A stretch of 27,440 nucleotides of DNA from IMG/VR virus record IMGVR_UViG_3300043673_000047, positions 1 to 27,440 of that record; one strand, given 5' to 3'. Below are positions 13,519 through 21,103 of the stretch, in pieces. How positions within the stretch are numbered: position 1 is the first letter of the stretch; the number at the start of each line of letters is the position of its first letter. The DNA is from a virus. A program made the translations under genes and the position numbers. Below the pieces are notes generated by a model. The model saw only the letters and a program-made list of their open reading frames with translations. It was not told where the DNA came from and searched no databases.

Positions 13519-14061
13519 ATGAGCGCCACCTTCACCAGTTCGAACGGCGGCGATCCTGTCGCGCAGTTCCGGCTGGCAGCGGCCGAGGCCCGATACACGC
13601 GCGCCGATCTGCTCTATGGCGGCAACCTGATCCTCGGCGTAATTCGCGATCGCACTTTCGCCGGCACGGACGTCGACGGCGCCGCGTTCGAGCCCTACTC
13701 GCCCGAATATGCGAAGCGCAAAGCGGGATCCGTCGGCGCCGGCGTTGTGAACCTGTTCGGGGCCGATCACCACACGCACATGCTGAACGCGCTACAGGTG
13801 CTGGTCGATAGCGACGTCTCGTTTGGCATCGGGATCTATTCGAACGATGAGCTCGAGAGTCGGGCGCGCGTGCACAACGAAGGCCTCGAGATCCGGACGC
13901 GGCTCGGGACCGGCAACGGTAAGCGCAAACCGAAAAAAGGCGGCAAGGCCAGCTTCATGATGCCGCGGCGGCAATTCCTCGGCGCCAGCCCCACCGAGAT
14001 CGCCGACGCGAACGAGGCGATGGTCGAGCGCGTGAACGAACGGCTGAAACGGCTGCAGTAG
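13519..14061 (+). CDS. Tail completion / virion morphogenesis protein (gpS-like)
   Basis: The 180-residue product has the pattern of phage virion morphogenesis proteins: GGNLILGVIRDRTFAGTDVDGAAFEPYSPEYAKRK near residues 35-72, NLFGADHHTHMLNAL, then ARVHNEGLEIRTR and KASFMMPRRQFLGASPTEI near the C-terminus, closing with a charged helix. These proteins act in head-tail joining or tail completion. A GAGG sits just before the ATG. A basic insert (NGKRKPKKGG) precedes the MPRRQFLG motif. The gene order fits. Confidence 0.8.
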   Translation: MSATFTSSNGGDPVAQFRLAAAEARYTRADLLYGGNLILGVIRDRTFAGTDVDGAAFEPYSPEYAKRKAGSVGAGVVNLFGADHHTHMLNALQVLVDSDVSFGIGIYSNDELESRARVHNEGLEIRTRLGTGNGKRKPKKGGKASFMMPRRQFLGASPTEIADANEAMVERVNERLKRLQ

Positions 14062-14069
14062 GAGCGCTC

Positions 14070-14237
14070 TTAGAATTCGATGACGTCGCCGTCTTTTATA
14101 TCGGCACGCCTTCGCCCCCATTCGGCGAGGAGCCTCTTTAAGTCTTTTTTGCTTAGTTGCTTGGATGTGGTGACTACTCCGGATGGCCCGTATTTTTCCG
14201 GAGCCGCAATTACACGGTACGTCGCGCAGATTTTCAT
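14070..14237 (-). CDS. Small minus-strand protein (55 aa), unknown
   Basis: I read this leftward gene by hand: ATG at 14237, TAA at 14072-14070. The product begins MKICATYRVIAAPEKYGPSG and continues with a Lys-rich helix (SKQLSKKDLKRLLAEWGRRR) and an acidic end (ADIKDGDVIEF). It looks like a compact strand-helix protein. Its ATG is only two bases from the ATG of the rightward gene at 14240, so each gene's leader lies in the other's coding sequence. GAGAG upstream of the minus start is a possible Shine-Dalgarno. It fills the only gap in an otherwise continuous tail operon. No family is recognised. Confidence 0.6.
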   Translation of the reverse strand: MKICATYRVIAAPEKYGPSGVVTTSKQLSKKDLKRLLAEWGRRRADIKDGDVIEF

Positions 14238-14239
14238 AA

Positions 14240-14812
14240 ATGTCTCTCAATCCCACCACTCCCGCGCAGCGCTGCCGCGCCGCGATTACCTCGCGGCTGT
14301 CAGATCCGATCAGCGGCTTTAACCCGTTTCTCGTGGCGTGTATCGCGGGCACGGATCCGACGATGGTCGGATCCGCTTCGCAGCCATTCGTGATCGACTT
14401 CTCTGACGACTCGCTGAATTACCTGCACGGAAAGTACAACATCTCGGATCTGTTCCTCGACTCGGAAATAACGCTGCCGGCGATCGCCGTATATCAGGGT
14501 GCTTCGCGGCCAGCGGGAGTGCCGGACCAGCTGATCGGGCAAACCTTCTCGGGCTTTGTCGCCTTCGGCGTCGAAGTGCACATGATGTCTGTCGAAGGCG
14601 GCAGCCAGACCGATTTCGATCAGATGGTGTCGGCGGTTCACGACGCGATGATGAACGCGTTTAACGTCTTTGGCGCGACGGATTACGGATCCCGCCAAAT
14701 CGTCTGGAACAACGACATTTCGATGGGCCAGCCTTCGCGGCTGATCGATAAGGACACGGGAACGTATCTTTCGACGCTACCTTTTCGGATCAGCTTCTAC
14801 TGCCCGGTCTGA
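14240..14812 (+). CDS. Putative tail terminator / neck protein
   Basis: The 190-residue protein lies between the tail-completion gene and the tail tube gene, where tail terminator (gpU-type) genes lie in siphophages. Visible segments are TTPAQRCRAAITSRLSDPIS (a helix typical of the N-terminus of such proteins), LNYLHGKYNISDLFLDSEITLPAIAVYQG, a GQTFSGFVAFGVEVHMMSVE stretch, and LSTLPFRISFYCPV at the end. The alternation of strand and helix is compatible with a terminator fold. I rely on position more than on sequence. Confidence 0.6.
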   Translation: MSLNPTTPAQRCRAAITSRLSDPISGFNPFLVACIAGTDPTMVGSASQPFVIDFSDDSLNYLHGKYNISDLFLDSEITLPAIAVYQGASRPAGVPDQLIGQTFSGFVAFGVEVHMMSVEGGSQTDFDQMVSAVHDAMMNAFNVFGATDYGSRQIVWNNDISMGQPSRLIDKDTGTYLSTLPFRISFYCPV

Positions 14813-14839
14813 CGCGAACGTGACCTTCAGCGTGCCGTC

Positions 14840-15187
14840 TTAGGCTGCCTGCACCACGGCGGCAAGCAGGCCTGCCCGATATTCATGATGCGCCGCTCGC
14901 ACGGCCTTTGTCCGCGCGAGAAACTCCGCGGGCGCATTCGTGGCCGCCGCGGGCACGCTCGCGTGAATGGTCGCGGACGGCCATTTCGCCAGCTCGGCAT
15001 CCGTCTCAGCTCCGGGCGGAAAGATTTCGTCCCACAGCTCCTCGGGAAGTAAAAGCGCCGGCGGCGACGCCGCGATCAGCGCGTTCGCGTCTTCCGGTTC
15101 CATTTCGACGATCTGGCCATAGCGCGAAAGCGCGATGTTGCCCGGCAGGATCGTTTCCGACCCGAAAAATCTGTATTTGCTCAACAT
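14840..15187 (-). CDS. Minus-strand hypothetical protein (115 aa)
   Basis: The leftward gene starts at ATG 15187. The N-terminal half reads like a real conserved phage protein (LSKYRFFGSETILPGNIALS, RYGQIVEMEPEDANALIA, LLPEELWDEIFPPG); the second half is Ala-rich and helical (TNAPAEFLARTKAVRAAHHE). The N-terminal half resembles small proteins of unknown function from tail gene clusters. The gene lies opposite to its neighbours, between the tail terminator candidate and the tail tube. The rightward frames across it are Arg/Ser-rich shadows. Function unknown; possible moron. Confidence 0.7.
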   Translation of the reverse strand: MLSKYRFFGSETILPGNIALSRYGQIVEMEPEDANALIAASPPALLLPEELWDEIFPPGAETDAELAKWPSATIHASVPAAATNAPAEFLARTKAVRAAHHEYRAGLLAAVVQAA

Positions 15188-15248
15188 AGCTCAACTCTGA
15201 CACAAAACGCGGCTGTTACCGCCAGGCCCAAAGGAAAAACCCAAAACC

Positions 15249-16304
15249 ATGTCTTATACTTTCATTCCCTCGTCTTCGCGCGACAGAACGCTCTACGCCC
15301 AAATCAGCACCGGCCCGCGCACCATTCAAAACTCTTCCGGTGTCTGGACCACAACAGGCACCCAGCGCGTTCGCTTCAACACTTTCGGACCGAGCGCGGC
15401 CAATGCCGTGAACTCTCCGACATATAAGACAGGCCTGCGTTCGCGCCTGATCGGCCTGCGCGGCCGCCAGGGCGGTTCATGGACACTGCAGAAGCCATTC
15501 TTTCCGTCTGGCGCCGCAGGCACGCGTCCGGATGACGATCCGATCCTGCAGGCGTGCTTCGGAGCCACAGGCACTGTCGTCGCTTCCACCAGCGTGACTT
15601 ACAACCTCACCGACACGCTGAACTATCTGCTGTTCGCGGACTATAACAAGACCCCCGGCGCATCCAGCCCGACCAATCGGTATGTGCTCGGCGCTGTTCC
15701 ACAAAGCCTCAAGCTGACGGGCGGCGGCAATTTCCTCGATATGGAAATCTCTGGCGGCGCGGTCGGCGTGGGCGACAGCGTTAACTTCAGCGGCTATACC
15801 GGCGGCGATCTCCCGCTCACCGGCACACTAACCACGTTCCCGGCCGAACCGACCGTGACGGTCAATGGCAACGTGCTGCCAGGCTTTGGCTCTGGTGCCG
15901 GCTTCTCGATTGGCGGATCGGCACTTGCCGAGGTTCGGGGTACAGCCGAAATCAATATGAGCCTGGGCGTGGAAGCGATTACTGACGCGCTGAACGATCC
16001 GTACACAATCGGCTTCGTCGGCGGCGAGCGTGCGATCAACATCTCGAACATCACCTGTATCGATTCAGACTCGTCACTCCTCAATTCGTTGAAGGTCGCC
16101 GCGTTTACGAAAGCTCCGCAGACGCTGACGTTCGTGTTTGGCAATGTGGCCGGATCGATCGTAACGGTCAATGTTAAAAACGTGCAGATCGGTGCGGGCA
16201 GCTGGCAGGAGTCGGGAGCAGGCCTGAATATTCAGTTCGGGAGCTCGGGCGCGAATGCAACTTCAACGACCGTCACCGACGAGCTTTCGATAGTCCTCAC
16301 TTAA
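15249..16304 (+). CDS. Major tail tube protein
   Basis: The 351-residue beta-rich protein contains RQGGSWTLQKPFFPSG followed by AAGTRPDDDPILQACFGATG, a pattern typical of phage tail tube proteins (K...W.L......P..D..L..A.FG). Near the C-terminus, repeated strands (AFTKAPQTLTFVFGN, GSIVTVNVKNVQIGA) fit the tube fold. Gly/Ser/Thr content is high and basic residues are few. It would polymerise around the tape measure to form the long tail. The two chaperone genes and the tape measure follow in the usual order. Confidence 0.85.
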   Translation: MSYTFIPSSSRDRTLYAQISTGPRTIQNSSGVWTTTGTQRVRFNTFGPSAANAVNSPTYKTGLRSRLIGLRGRQGGSWTLQKPFFPSGAAGTRPDDDPILQACFGATGTVVASTSVTYNLTDTLNYLLFADYNKTPGASSPTNRYVLGAVPQSLKLTGGGNFLDMEISGGAVGVGDSVNFSGYTGGDLPLTGTLTTFPAEPTVTVNGNVLPGFGSGAGFSIGGSALAEVRGTAEINMSLGVEAITDALNDPYTIGFVGGERAINISNITCIDSDSSLLNSLKVAAFTKAPQTLTFVFGNVAGSIVTVNVKNVQIGAGSWQESGAGLNIQFGSSGANATSTTVTDELSIVLT

Positions 16305-16309
16305 TCCCC

Positions 16310-16900
16310 ATGGACTTCAAATCGACTTACACGCTTGAATCGGTCGCCTTCCCGGGCGTCGTCGTCACCCTGAGGCGCATGGGCCCGAAGCGCCGCGCGG
16401 AGGTGGAGCTTTCCGTCTCCGTCGCGCGGGCGAAACAGCGCGAGATGTCGATCCGCCACGAAGACGTGCGGCAGAAGCTGGTCGCGGCGATCGACCTCTC
16501 GCCGAAGGACGCGGAAGGCAAGCCGATCGAAGCGGAACTCCGCGGCGAAACGCTGGTGCTGGCCATGGAGCTACAGGCGGTATCGGATGAGGCATCGGCT
16601 CTGGTGCGGGCGCAGATTCATCCGGCCTTCATCGCCGCGGCTGTGAAATCATTCGGCGGCGCGGAAGCGCTGACGTATGACGGGAAACCGGCGAGCGCCG
16701 CGCTTTTGATTGACTGCGGGCCCGATGAACTCTTCGACGAGTGCATTTCCGCGATTAACGGCAACGGATTTTTACCAGCCGAAGACGCAAGAAATTTACA
16801 ATCGCCCACTCCTTCCGTCGCGCAGGAGGCTGGGCAACCGACGAATTTAATTGCGATGCCTGTGAAGCAAGGCGACTCTATATTGCCCGTCGCTGCGTAG
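16310..16900 (+). CDS. Tail assembly chaperone G
   Basis: The 196-residue product follows the tail tube gene by five bases. It begins DFKSTYTLESVAFPGVVVTL (strand-rich), then a charged helix (RRAEVELSVSVARAKQREMS) and further helical segments (VRAQIHPAFIAAAVKSFGG, DELFDECISAINGN), similar to gpG-type chaperones. At 16792-16798 a slippery AAATTTA lets some ribosomes shift back one frame and make a longer GT protein. The residues after the slip (SPTPSVAQEAGQPTN...) are specific to the short form. Chaperones of this kind coat the tape measure before tube assembly. Confidence 0.85.
   Translation: MDFKSTYTLESVAFPGVVVTLRRMGPKRRAEVELSVSVARAKQREMSIRHEDVRQKLVAAIDLSPKDAEGKPIEAELRGETLVLAMELQAVSDEASALVRAQIHPAFIAAAVKSFGGAEALTYDGKPASAALLIDCGPDELFDECISAINGNGFLPAEDARNLQSPTPSVAQEAGQPTNLIAMPVKQGDSILPVAA
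16792..16835 (+). promoter_or_regulatory. Programmed -1 ribosomal frameshift signal (G to GT)
   Basis: The slippery heptamer A-AAT-TTA (16792-16798) is in the zero frame of gene G. A 5-base spacer follows, then a bulged stem-loop. GCCCA (16804-16808) pairs with TGGGC (16831-16835), and CTCCT (16809-16813) pairs with AGGAG (16824-16828), with a 2-base bulge and a 10-base loop. After the slip the codons are AAA TTT ACA, and the new frame is open to 17277. All three parts of a standard -1 signal are present. Confidence 0.85.
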
Positions 16901-17277
16901 CGCGGCATCCGGAAGACGTCGAGCCGGTAAAGCGCGTGTTCCTGAAAAGGCTTTCTTTCTGGTATCAGTATGGTCCCGATCCACGAGAGTGGTGGGCGGC
17001 CGGTTATCCAATCGACGTAACTTCCTCGAAAGGCGTCAGGCGCGTGCGCGTCGAGCTGGACGAAATCCGTTCGGCCGAATGTCCCAAGAGCCGAATGATT
17101 CGCAGTCCTCAGAGTGATCAATTAATACAGATCTTCCTGCAGGCGGAAGCGACAAACGAAACGGCGTTCGGTTCGGCAGACCGCTGGCCCGGCGCGTTCT
17201 ACGACGCGTGGGGAGTGATGCGCGCGGCCAAGAGCCGCGACGATTCGGCGCAGGAAACGGCTATTAACAGAGCCTAA
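16798..17277 (+). CDS. Tail assembly chaperone T domain, made as GT fusion by -1 frameshift
   Basis: This frame has no good start before GTG 16936, yet meaningful sequence begins upstream: FTIAHSFRRAGGWATDEFNC, ACEARRLYIARRCVARHPED, and then KRLSFWYQYGPDPREWWAAG. This shows it is an extension of G, read after the slip at 16792-16798. The fusion would have about 163 residues from G and about 159 from here. Notable features are two CxxC-like Cys (FNCDACEARR) and aromatic-rich segments. In lambda-like phages the T part binds the tail tube protein while G binds the tape measure. Starting at 16936 would lose the Cys motif. Confidence 0.85.
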   Translation, partial: TIAHSFRRAGGWATDEFNCDACEARRLYIARRCVARHPEDVEPVKRVFLKRLSFWYQYGPDPREWWAAGYPIDVTSSKGVRRVRVELDEIRSAECPKSRMIRSPQSDQLIQIFLQAEATNETAFGSADRWPGAFYDAWGVMRAAKSRDDSAQETAINRA

Positions 17278-17314
17278 CCAAGGTCGGAGCGACACATGCG
17301 CCTCGGACTCGGCC

Positions 17315-17716
17315 TTACGCTGCTCCCGTTCCTGCTGCGCGCGAGGCTTCAGGATGAAGTGAGCTTTGAAGAGCCGCGGCGACCGCGTCCGGATTGCGGT
17401 CGATCACGGTCAGGTATGCGCGGACCGCGCCCTCCGGCTCCGACTTATGCTGCTCCCATTGCTGCAGCGTGCGCGGATTCAGAGCGAACGTGCCAGCGAA
17501 TTTCGCCTGGGACATCCCGATTCGCTCTCGGATCGCTTTTACGTCGACCGCTCCCGGCAAGAAGTAGCTCTCAAGCTGGATTTCGCCGCGGACATGGGCG
17601 AGGACCTCCGTCATCCCTTTAACAAGCGCTCGGCCCAGGCGGGTACTATTCGGTTTTGCTTTTCGCGTTGCGCTCGATTTCTGCTGCGAGTTTTTTAAGG
17701 CTGTTTTTTTCGGCAT
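17315..17716 (-). CDS. HigA-type antitoxin (XRE helix-turn-helix)
   Basis: The leftward 133-residue protein starts at ATG 17716. A Lys/Ser/Thr-rich N-terminus (residues 1-28) precedes LGRALVKGMTEVLAHVRGE, then the helix-turn-helix VDVKAIRERIGMSQAKFAGT, LNPRTLQQWEQHKSEPEGAV and RAYLTVIDRNPDAVAAAL. This is the pattern of antitoxins paired with RelE/HigB-like toxins. It binds the toxin and probably the palindrome at 17993-18011. The start overlaps the end of the toxin gene by 71 bases; a later Met (17614) would remove the overlap but also the conserved ALVKG segment. The C-terminus is Ala/Gly-rich. Confidence 0.85.
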   Translation of the reverse strand: MPKKTALKNSQQKSSATRKAKPNSTRLGRALVKGMTEVLAHVRGEIQLESYFLPGAVDVKAIRERIGMSQAKFAGTFALNPRTLQQWEQHKSEPEGAVRAYLTVIDRNPDAVAAALQSSLHPEASRAAGTGAA

Positions 17717-17984
17717 TGCTCAGATTCTCCTTTTCGTTCTTTGGATAGGCGTCAATCATGTACACGGTTTCGCCGCTCACGAAGTAATAGAAGATCGACC
17801 GGATGCCCGCGCTCTTGCCGCGATTCCCGCGCGCCCGGCGGGCTTTGCGGCATCCGCCAGTTTCGCCCATAACCGGATAGGCGGCGGGATCGGCAGCAAT
17901 CGCGGCTTCCATCGCCATTCGCTCTTCGGACGAAAGCAGTCTTTTTACCTGCTTTTGATATGCCGCAAGAGCGATGATCTTCAT
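17646..17984 (-). CDS. RelE/HigB-type toxin
   Basis: The 112-residue protein starts at ATG 17984 (KIIALAAYQKQVKRLLSSEE). It carries the family block MGETGGCRKARRARGNRGKS, then AGIRSIFYYFVSGETVYMID and YPKNEKENLSNAEKNSLKKL. These match RelE/HigB-2-like ribosome-dependent mRNA interferases. An extension to 18026 would read through the promoter and operator, so I reject it. It precedes the antitoxin, as in HigBA systems. The predicted transcription start is at its ATG. The module lies between GT and the tape measure, genes normally adjacent, so it is a likely moron. Confidence 0.88.
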   Translation of the reverse strand: MKIIALAAYQKQVKRLLSSEERMAMEAAIAADPAAYPVMGETGGCRKARRARGNRGKSAGIRSIFYYFVSGETVYMIDAYPKNEKENLSNAEKNSLKKLAAEIERNAKSKTE

Positions 17985-17990
17985 GACCTT

Positions 17991-18019
17991 AGTATACGTT
18001 AACAACGTATAAAACGCAA
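17991..18019 (-). promoter_or_regulatory. Promoter and operator of the HigBA-like module
   Basis: On the minus strand, a -35 TTGCGT (18019-18014), a 17-base spacer and a -10 TATACT (17996-17991) precede the toxin ATG by six bases. A perfect inverted repeat with 8-base arms TATACGTT/AACGTATA and a 3-base centre (17993-18011) covers the spacer and part of the -10. This is the same design as at hicA. The operator also lies 39 bases before the tape-measure ATG. Confidence 0.72.
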
Positions 18020-18049
18020 GCCTCACAGGGTATTATATTTCGGATTTTA

Positions 18050-21000
18050 ATGGCATACGACATCAGATTCGATGTAAAACAAACCGGCGCGGACACCATC
18101 GACCAGATCTCGTCGAAGATGGCCGTGATGCAGAAGCAGGTCGCGAACGTGGCGACTGAGATGAAGCACACGGCGCAGGCCGTCATTGACGCTCAAACGG
18201 CGATGGATACGGCCATTGCCAGTGGCAACGCGGCCGGGGCAGCTTCCCTCGCGGCCGTTGTAGCAGAGAAGCGGGCGAGCCTCGAAACGCTCGTGGCGAA
18301 GCATCGGGAACTGAAGGCGAGCGTTGACGAAGTCACGTCGTCGTTTACGCGGCAAATGCCGGCGGTTCAGGCGTTAAACGCTGAATTTTCGATGATGGAG
18401 GGAAGACTCCCTACGCGGGCGCTCGGGAGTCTGGCTAGTAGCATAGGAGGCCTTGGCCCTCTCATGCAGGGCTTGTTTCCTATTTTCGCCGCGGGAATGT
18501 TTGTCGACCTTCTCGGTCAGATGATCGGCAAGGTGGGCGAACTTTACAATAAGTGGGATCCGGTAGTCAAAGCGGAAACGCTCGCTCTTGAGCAGATGAA
18601 AAAGCTCAACGCCGAGTACGACAAGCTGTCGAACGAAGATCGCCGTCTCAGGCTGGACAAAATCGAGCGCGACTCGGGAAAAGCCGAACGCTATCGCGCG
18701 GAGTCGAAATTTGCAGGCGCAGATCTCGCCAGTGATTCAGATGCGGTAGACATACTGCTTGGGAAGATCGCGAAGCAAAACGCCATCATCAAAGCGGGAA
18801 CCAGCAATCGGGGTAACTGGGATTCCAAAGGGAAACCGATCGATGACCTCAGTGAAACCGCGCTTGCTGCCGTTAGGACCAGAGACGATGCTCTTGGGCC
18901 TCAGCTGGAGGTTGCTCGCCTTCGGGTAAAGACTGACACCGACCGACAAGCTGACCTCGATTCAAAAGTCACAGTCGCACAGAACGAAGAAGACAAGAAG
19001 GCTGACGCCGCAGCCAAAGCCGCCGCGCGCCCCGGCATTGAAGCCGCAAAACGAAACAGGGCATTTACCGAGGAATCCGTCGTGCGGGCGGCCGACACGC
19101 TGGCGAAAAGCGAAGACGATCCTTACGCGGCAGTGCACACCGAAGTCCAGGAGCGCCTCAACAAGGCCGCGGCATCCGGCATCACTGTGTCTCCGGAAGC
19201 GATGGCTGCGGCCACGCGCGAGACGATTGCGCGGAATACCGAGATCAGCAAGAACCTGATTAAGCGCGCCCAAACAGAAGGCGCGAAATTCCCCGAAGAA
19301 TTAAAGAAACTTGTCAAAGAAGGCGCAGGCAAAGCTGTCATCAATCCTGAAGGCACGATCGTAGATGGCGTCGATCTAAGCGGGGACCTTGGAGTCTCGC
19401 GGGATAACGATGCCACGGCAAAACAGACCGAAACCGACTTTCTATATGGCCAGCGGAAGAAAACCTCCGGCGGGGAGAAAGACGTCTCTGCGGCTCGGGC
19501 TATCGAAAAGAGCGATGCGGAATCGGACGAATACACTGTAACGAAGAGCCTGCAGGAGACTATCCGCGGGAACAGCCTTGCCACGCGCAGCGGCGGGATG
19601 AGCGGATCCCAGGCGGCCGGCTCGGACTACGCGGCGCGGGTCGACGCGAGTAACCAAATCCTCGAAATCGAAAAGAACCGCATTGGCATCATTGCCGACG
19701 CGGACCTCCGCGACAAGGAGATGGAGGTCGCGAAGAAACAGAACGCCGAGTCGCTTTATGAAGCGCAGATTCAGTATGAGGAAGCGCTCGACGAGCTACG
19801 CGAGAAAAACCTCGAGAAATACCAGAAAGACGCCACCAGCATTTTCGACGCGTTAACGGACCGCCAGGTCGGCGCCGGCCGTGCGCTCGGGATGCTGCTC
19901 AAGAAAGATGCGCTGAGCGAAGGCGGAACGCTGTTCGGCAACGTGATGGGGCCGGTATTGCAAAGCGCGGGCCAGGGCGTTGCGGGCGGAGTTCCGGGCA
20001 GCTGGGGGAAGACTCTCAAGGGGACGATGCTCGATCCCTCGAATAAGGCGATTCCGGATGCCGCACAGACATCGATTGTTGCAAACACCTCGGATACCGT
20101 AAGCTGGCTCAAGCAAATCTATAAGGCGGTCTCGGGCGACACGTCCGCGAGCGATCCGACTTCCGCGGATCCCGCCTCCGCGATATCGATGGCGGCATCG
20201 AATCCGTTAACGAATCCGCTGGCGGCTATGTCGGCGATGGCGACGAGTTCCCTGCCCGCGGCACTGAGCACCGGACCACTGGCCACGATCCAGAAAGCCC
20301 TCGGCCTCGCCGGCGGCGGCATCGGATCCGCGCTCAGCGGAAACGGGCTATCGACGTTGCTCGGTTACGGCACCCCGGGCGTAAACGGCCAGCCAGGCAC
20401 CGCTCCAACAACAGGTCAGCAGATCGGCGCTGGCGTTGGCCTTGCGGCCACGCTCGGCGCTGGCACGCTCGGAATTCTCGCGGGCATTCATGCGGGTGGT
20501 GCCGGCGGCGCGCTCACAGCGGCCGGCAGCGGCATCGGCATGGCCGCCGCTGTGACGACGAACGTTGTCAAGGCACTCGGTACGGTGATGACCCCACTCC
20601 TGAGTGCGATACCGATCGTCGGATCAATAGCTGCCATCGCGCTGCCGCTGATCGGCAGCCTGTTCGGCAACGGTCCCGTCCAGCGCGCGAACCAGATCAA
20701 TCAGGAACTCTCAGCCAACCAGTACATCGCTCCGCAGGCGCTGAACGTCACGCAGTCCTCGAACGGCAACTTCACCGACTTTAACGCACGCGGCCAGATC
20801 CGCACGTCCGATTTTTCCGCTGTGCCGACGGTCCGGCAAGGCTCGGTCTGGGAACAGACGCACGGCCTGTTCGGGCCGCCGCCGACGTATTACGACGTGC
20901 CCGGCACGCAGACCGGGCAGTTCAACCCGGCCACCGCGGCTAAACCCACGACCGTGATCAACGTGAACGCGATGGACGTGGCGTCCTTTGCGGACTTCGC

Positions 21001-21100
21001 GGATCGGAATCACATCGCTATCGGCAACGCCGCGGCGAAGAATTTGCAGAACGTGCACGGCTCGCTTGCGACGGAAGTGCACCGGACGGCGAACGGATAA
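18050..21100 (+). CDS. Tape measure protein
   Basis: The 1016-residue product starts AYDIRFDVKQTGADTIDQIS, like many tape measures, with long Ala/Glu/Lys-rich coiled-coil stretches (about 1-110 and 300-640). Hydrophobic segments lie near residues 127-160 (LASSIGGLGPLMQGLFPIFA, MFVDLLGQMIG) and 790-875 (Gly/Ala-rich, with PIVGSIAAIALPLIGSLFG). The C-terminal ~130 residues are polar and Asn/Thr-rich. At about 0.15 nm per residue, a tail near 150 nm would be expected. It sets tail length and helps DNA cross the envelope. The start lacks a strong Shine-Dalgarno (GGA only). Confidence 0.88.
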   Translation: MAYDIRFDVKQTGADTIDQISSKMAVMQKQVANVATEMKHTAQAVIDAQTAMDTAIASGNAAGAASLAAVVAEKRASLETLVAKHRELKASVDEVTSSFTRQMPAVQALNAEFSMMEGRLPTRALGSLASSIGGLGPLMQGLFPIFAAGMFVDLLGQMIGKVGELYNKWDPVVKAETLALEQMKKLNAEYDKLSNEDRRLRLDKIERDSGKAERYRAESKFAGADLASDSDAVDILLGKIAKQNAIIKAGTSNRGNWDSKGKPIDDLSETALAAVRTRDDALGPQLEVARLRVKTDTDRQADLDSKVTVAQNEEDKKADAAAKAAARPGIEAAKRNRAFTEESVVRAADTLAKSEDDPYAAVHTEVQERLNKAAASGITVSPEAMAAATRETIARNTEISKNLIKRAQTEGAKFPEELKKLVKEGAGKAVINPEGTIVDGVDLSGDLGVSRDNDATAKQTETDFLYGQRKKTSGGEKDVSAARAIEKSDAESDEYTVTKSLQETIRGNSLATRSGGMSGSQAAGSDYAARVDASNQILEIEKNRIGIIADADLRDKEMEVAKKQNAESLYEAQIQYEEALDELREKNLEKYQKDATSIFDALTDRQVGAGRALGMLLKKDALSEGGTLFGNVMGPVLQSAGQGVAGGVPGSWGKTLKGTMLDPSNKAIPDAAQTSIVANTSDTVSWLKQIYKAVSGDTSASDPTSADPASAISMAASNPLTNPLAAMSAMATSSLPAALSTGPLATIQKALGLAGGGIGSALSGNGLSTLLGYGTPGVNGQPGTAPTTGQQIGAGVGLAATLGAGTLGILAGIHAGGAGGALTAAGSGIGMAAAVTTNVVKALGTVMTPLLSAIPIVGSIAAIALPLIGSLFGNGPVQRANQINQELSANQYIAPQALNVTQSSNGNFTDFNARGQIRTSDFSAVPTVRQGSVWEQTHGLFGPPPTYYDVPGTQTGQFNPATAAKPTTVINVNAMDVASFADFADRNHIAIGNAAAKNLQNVHGSLATEVHRTANG

Positions 21101-21103
21101 CCG

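Noticed and set aside
17296-17698. Rightward frames across the antitoxin and toxin genes
   Set aside because: Arg/Pro/Ser-rich shadows without domain features; the minus-strand genes match known families.
17985-18026. Longer N-terminus for the HigB-like toxin
   Set aside because: It would run through the predicted promoter and palindrome; homology begins at the Met at 17984.
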